Origin: Gamarada debralockiae
Taxonomy: Eukaryota > Ascomycota > Leotiomycetes > Helotiales > Hyphodiscaceae
Direction: 5' to 3'
Length of the DNA stretch: 55,169 bases
Assembly (NCBI GenBank): GCA_002803225.1
Contig: NXFV01000609.1
Location: 1 to 55,169, forward strand
Below, piece by piece: positions 54,421-55,169 of the stretch; within the stretch, counting starts at the first letter, position 1, and each line of letters starts with the position of its first letter. The notes beneath the pieces are model-generated. The model worked only from the letters and a program-made list of their open reading frames with translations, made no database searches and was not told the DNA's origin. Made by a program: the position numbers and the translations under genes.

Positions 54421-55169
54421 ATGCCGCCTCCTTCTTCAATCTCACGCGACAAATCGGCGTTTGCCTACGAAGACCCTGCCAAGTGCTCAAGCATTCTCGG
54501 CAAGCGGGAGCGGGGCTTGGGTGAGGACGCGACGATTCAGCCTGACGCGAAAAGACCCGCGATGCCAAGTCCACCGCGTCCAGATGATAAGGATAGCAAC
54601 GTATCTACCCCCAGTTCGAGTTCATCCTCGTCTGCGTCAGATGTAGATGTGGATGAGCCTGAAAAATTGGAGTCAGACAGCAAGGCGAGACCAACCAAAG
54701 GAGGTACGTTCTGCGCGCTTCCTACATAGGCGTTCTTCGGCTCACGTTGCTCACGTCTCTGAAACTGCAGAGTCCTTTCCGCCCACGTCGACTCCTCGTT
54801 GGAAGCAAGAGCCGTCGGCTCGCAACAACTCTACTACACTTTTGAAGCGAAAGCACGTTTTCGCGACCCGTCGGATCCTTCGAAGACACTCACTCTCATC
54901 ACCATACGCGGAAGACAATTATAGAGCAGCCCAAGGTGATGGACTGGATGGACTGGACACAACGTGTCATCCGCAGACACGCAGATGTGGTTTCCCCTCC
55001 GTCTACCGCATCTCGTGCTCAGTAAAAGCTTCTAAACACCATCCGACATTTCTCTATGAAGATGACCCGGGGAAGTGTTGGCTTTTCTGAGGTTCCGGTT
55101 CCAAATGCATATATTAACTTGACTAACTTTCTACTCTACAGGTTCTACGACCCCTATATATACCCTATT
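54421..55169 (+). CDS. Ser/Pro-rich gene start, partial or broken, runs off the window
   Basis: The start MPPPSSISRDKSAFAYEDP (54421) is followed by KRERGLGEDATIQPDAKRPA and a Ser/Asp-rich tract. A likely intron runs from GTACGT at about 54704 to CAGAG at about 54773, giving VLSAHVDSSLEARAVGSQQL and YYTFEAKARFRDPSDPSKTL, then a stop at about 54924. A further coding-like piece IEQPKVMDWMDWTQRVIRRH lies just after it in another frame. Either another intron is missed or the gene is frameshifted. I do not recognise the family. The right edge cuts the locus. Confidence 0.45.

Overview
The window looks like chromosomal DNA of a filamentous ascomycete (Pezizomycotina; a Leotiomycetes-like fungus is a guess from overall feel, not shown by the sequence). 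Evidence: short introns of about 42-100 bases with GTRNGT donors and CTAAC-type branch sites, HET-domain and NACHT genes, a GH11 xylanase with a fungal CBM1, and LTR-like repeats. Core genes sit as small intact islands in a gene-poor background that is AT-rich in places and full of broken genes.

Layout. 1-5542 (-): a five-exon HET-NACHT NLR-type gene whose C-terminal repeats become nearly identical and run off the left edge. 6647-8617 (-): an Rrn9-domain protein with AT-hooks and a C2H2 finger. About 9090-10760 (+): a frameshifted Lys/Arg-rich pseudogene. 11232-12589 (-) and 12833-14869 (+): GPI transamidase subunit PIG-U and pescadillo NOP7, divergent over 243 bases. 16664-17827 (-): an acidic unknown protein. 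18211-18377: a displaced copy of the NOP7 3' end, followed by a decayed secreted-protein locus. 21448-23436 (-): a single-exon HET protein. 24515-28363 (+): a large disordered protein with a C-terminal membrane segment.

From 29.5 to 34.8 kb lie fragments of a HET gene, an FAD monooxygenase and a P-loop kinase, with an intact-looking GH11-CBM1 xylanase among them (32947-33837, +). The xylanase has a duplicated promoter block with GGCTAA boxes, and an intron whose expected AG acceptor reads GG. From 37 to 49 kb: two related solo-LTR-like sequences, a small zinc-finger-like protein (40422-41168, +), a decayed SDR gene (41965-42812, -), a four-exon CorA-like transporter (43072-44691, -), and a secreted eight-cysteine protein (47205-48080, +). 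From 49 to 55 kb: a small unknown protein (49348-49860, -), a DUF7708-type protein (52309 to about 54030, -), and the start of a Ser/Pro-rich gene at the right edge.

Two themes stand out. First, self/non-self recognition: an HET-NACHT-repeat receptor, a full HET protein, a HET fragment and a DUF7708 protein, although far apart. Second, decay by frameshift: at least five recognisable genes are broken by indels, while long conserved ORFs next to them (NOP7, PIG-U, the 1282-residue ORF) are clean. This argues for real pseudogenisation rather than a generally poor assembly. All calls come from reading translations by eye; no database search was run.
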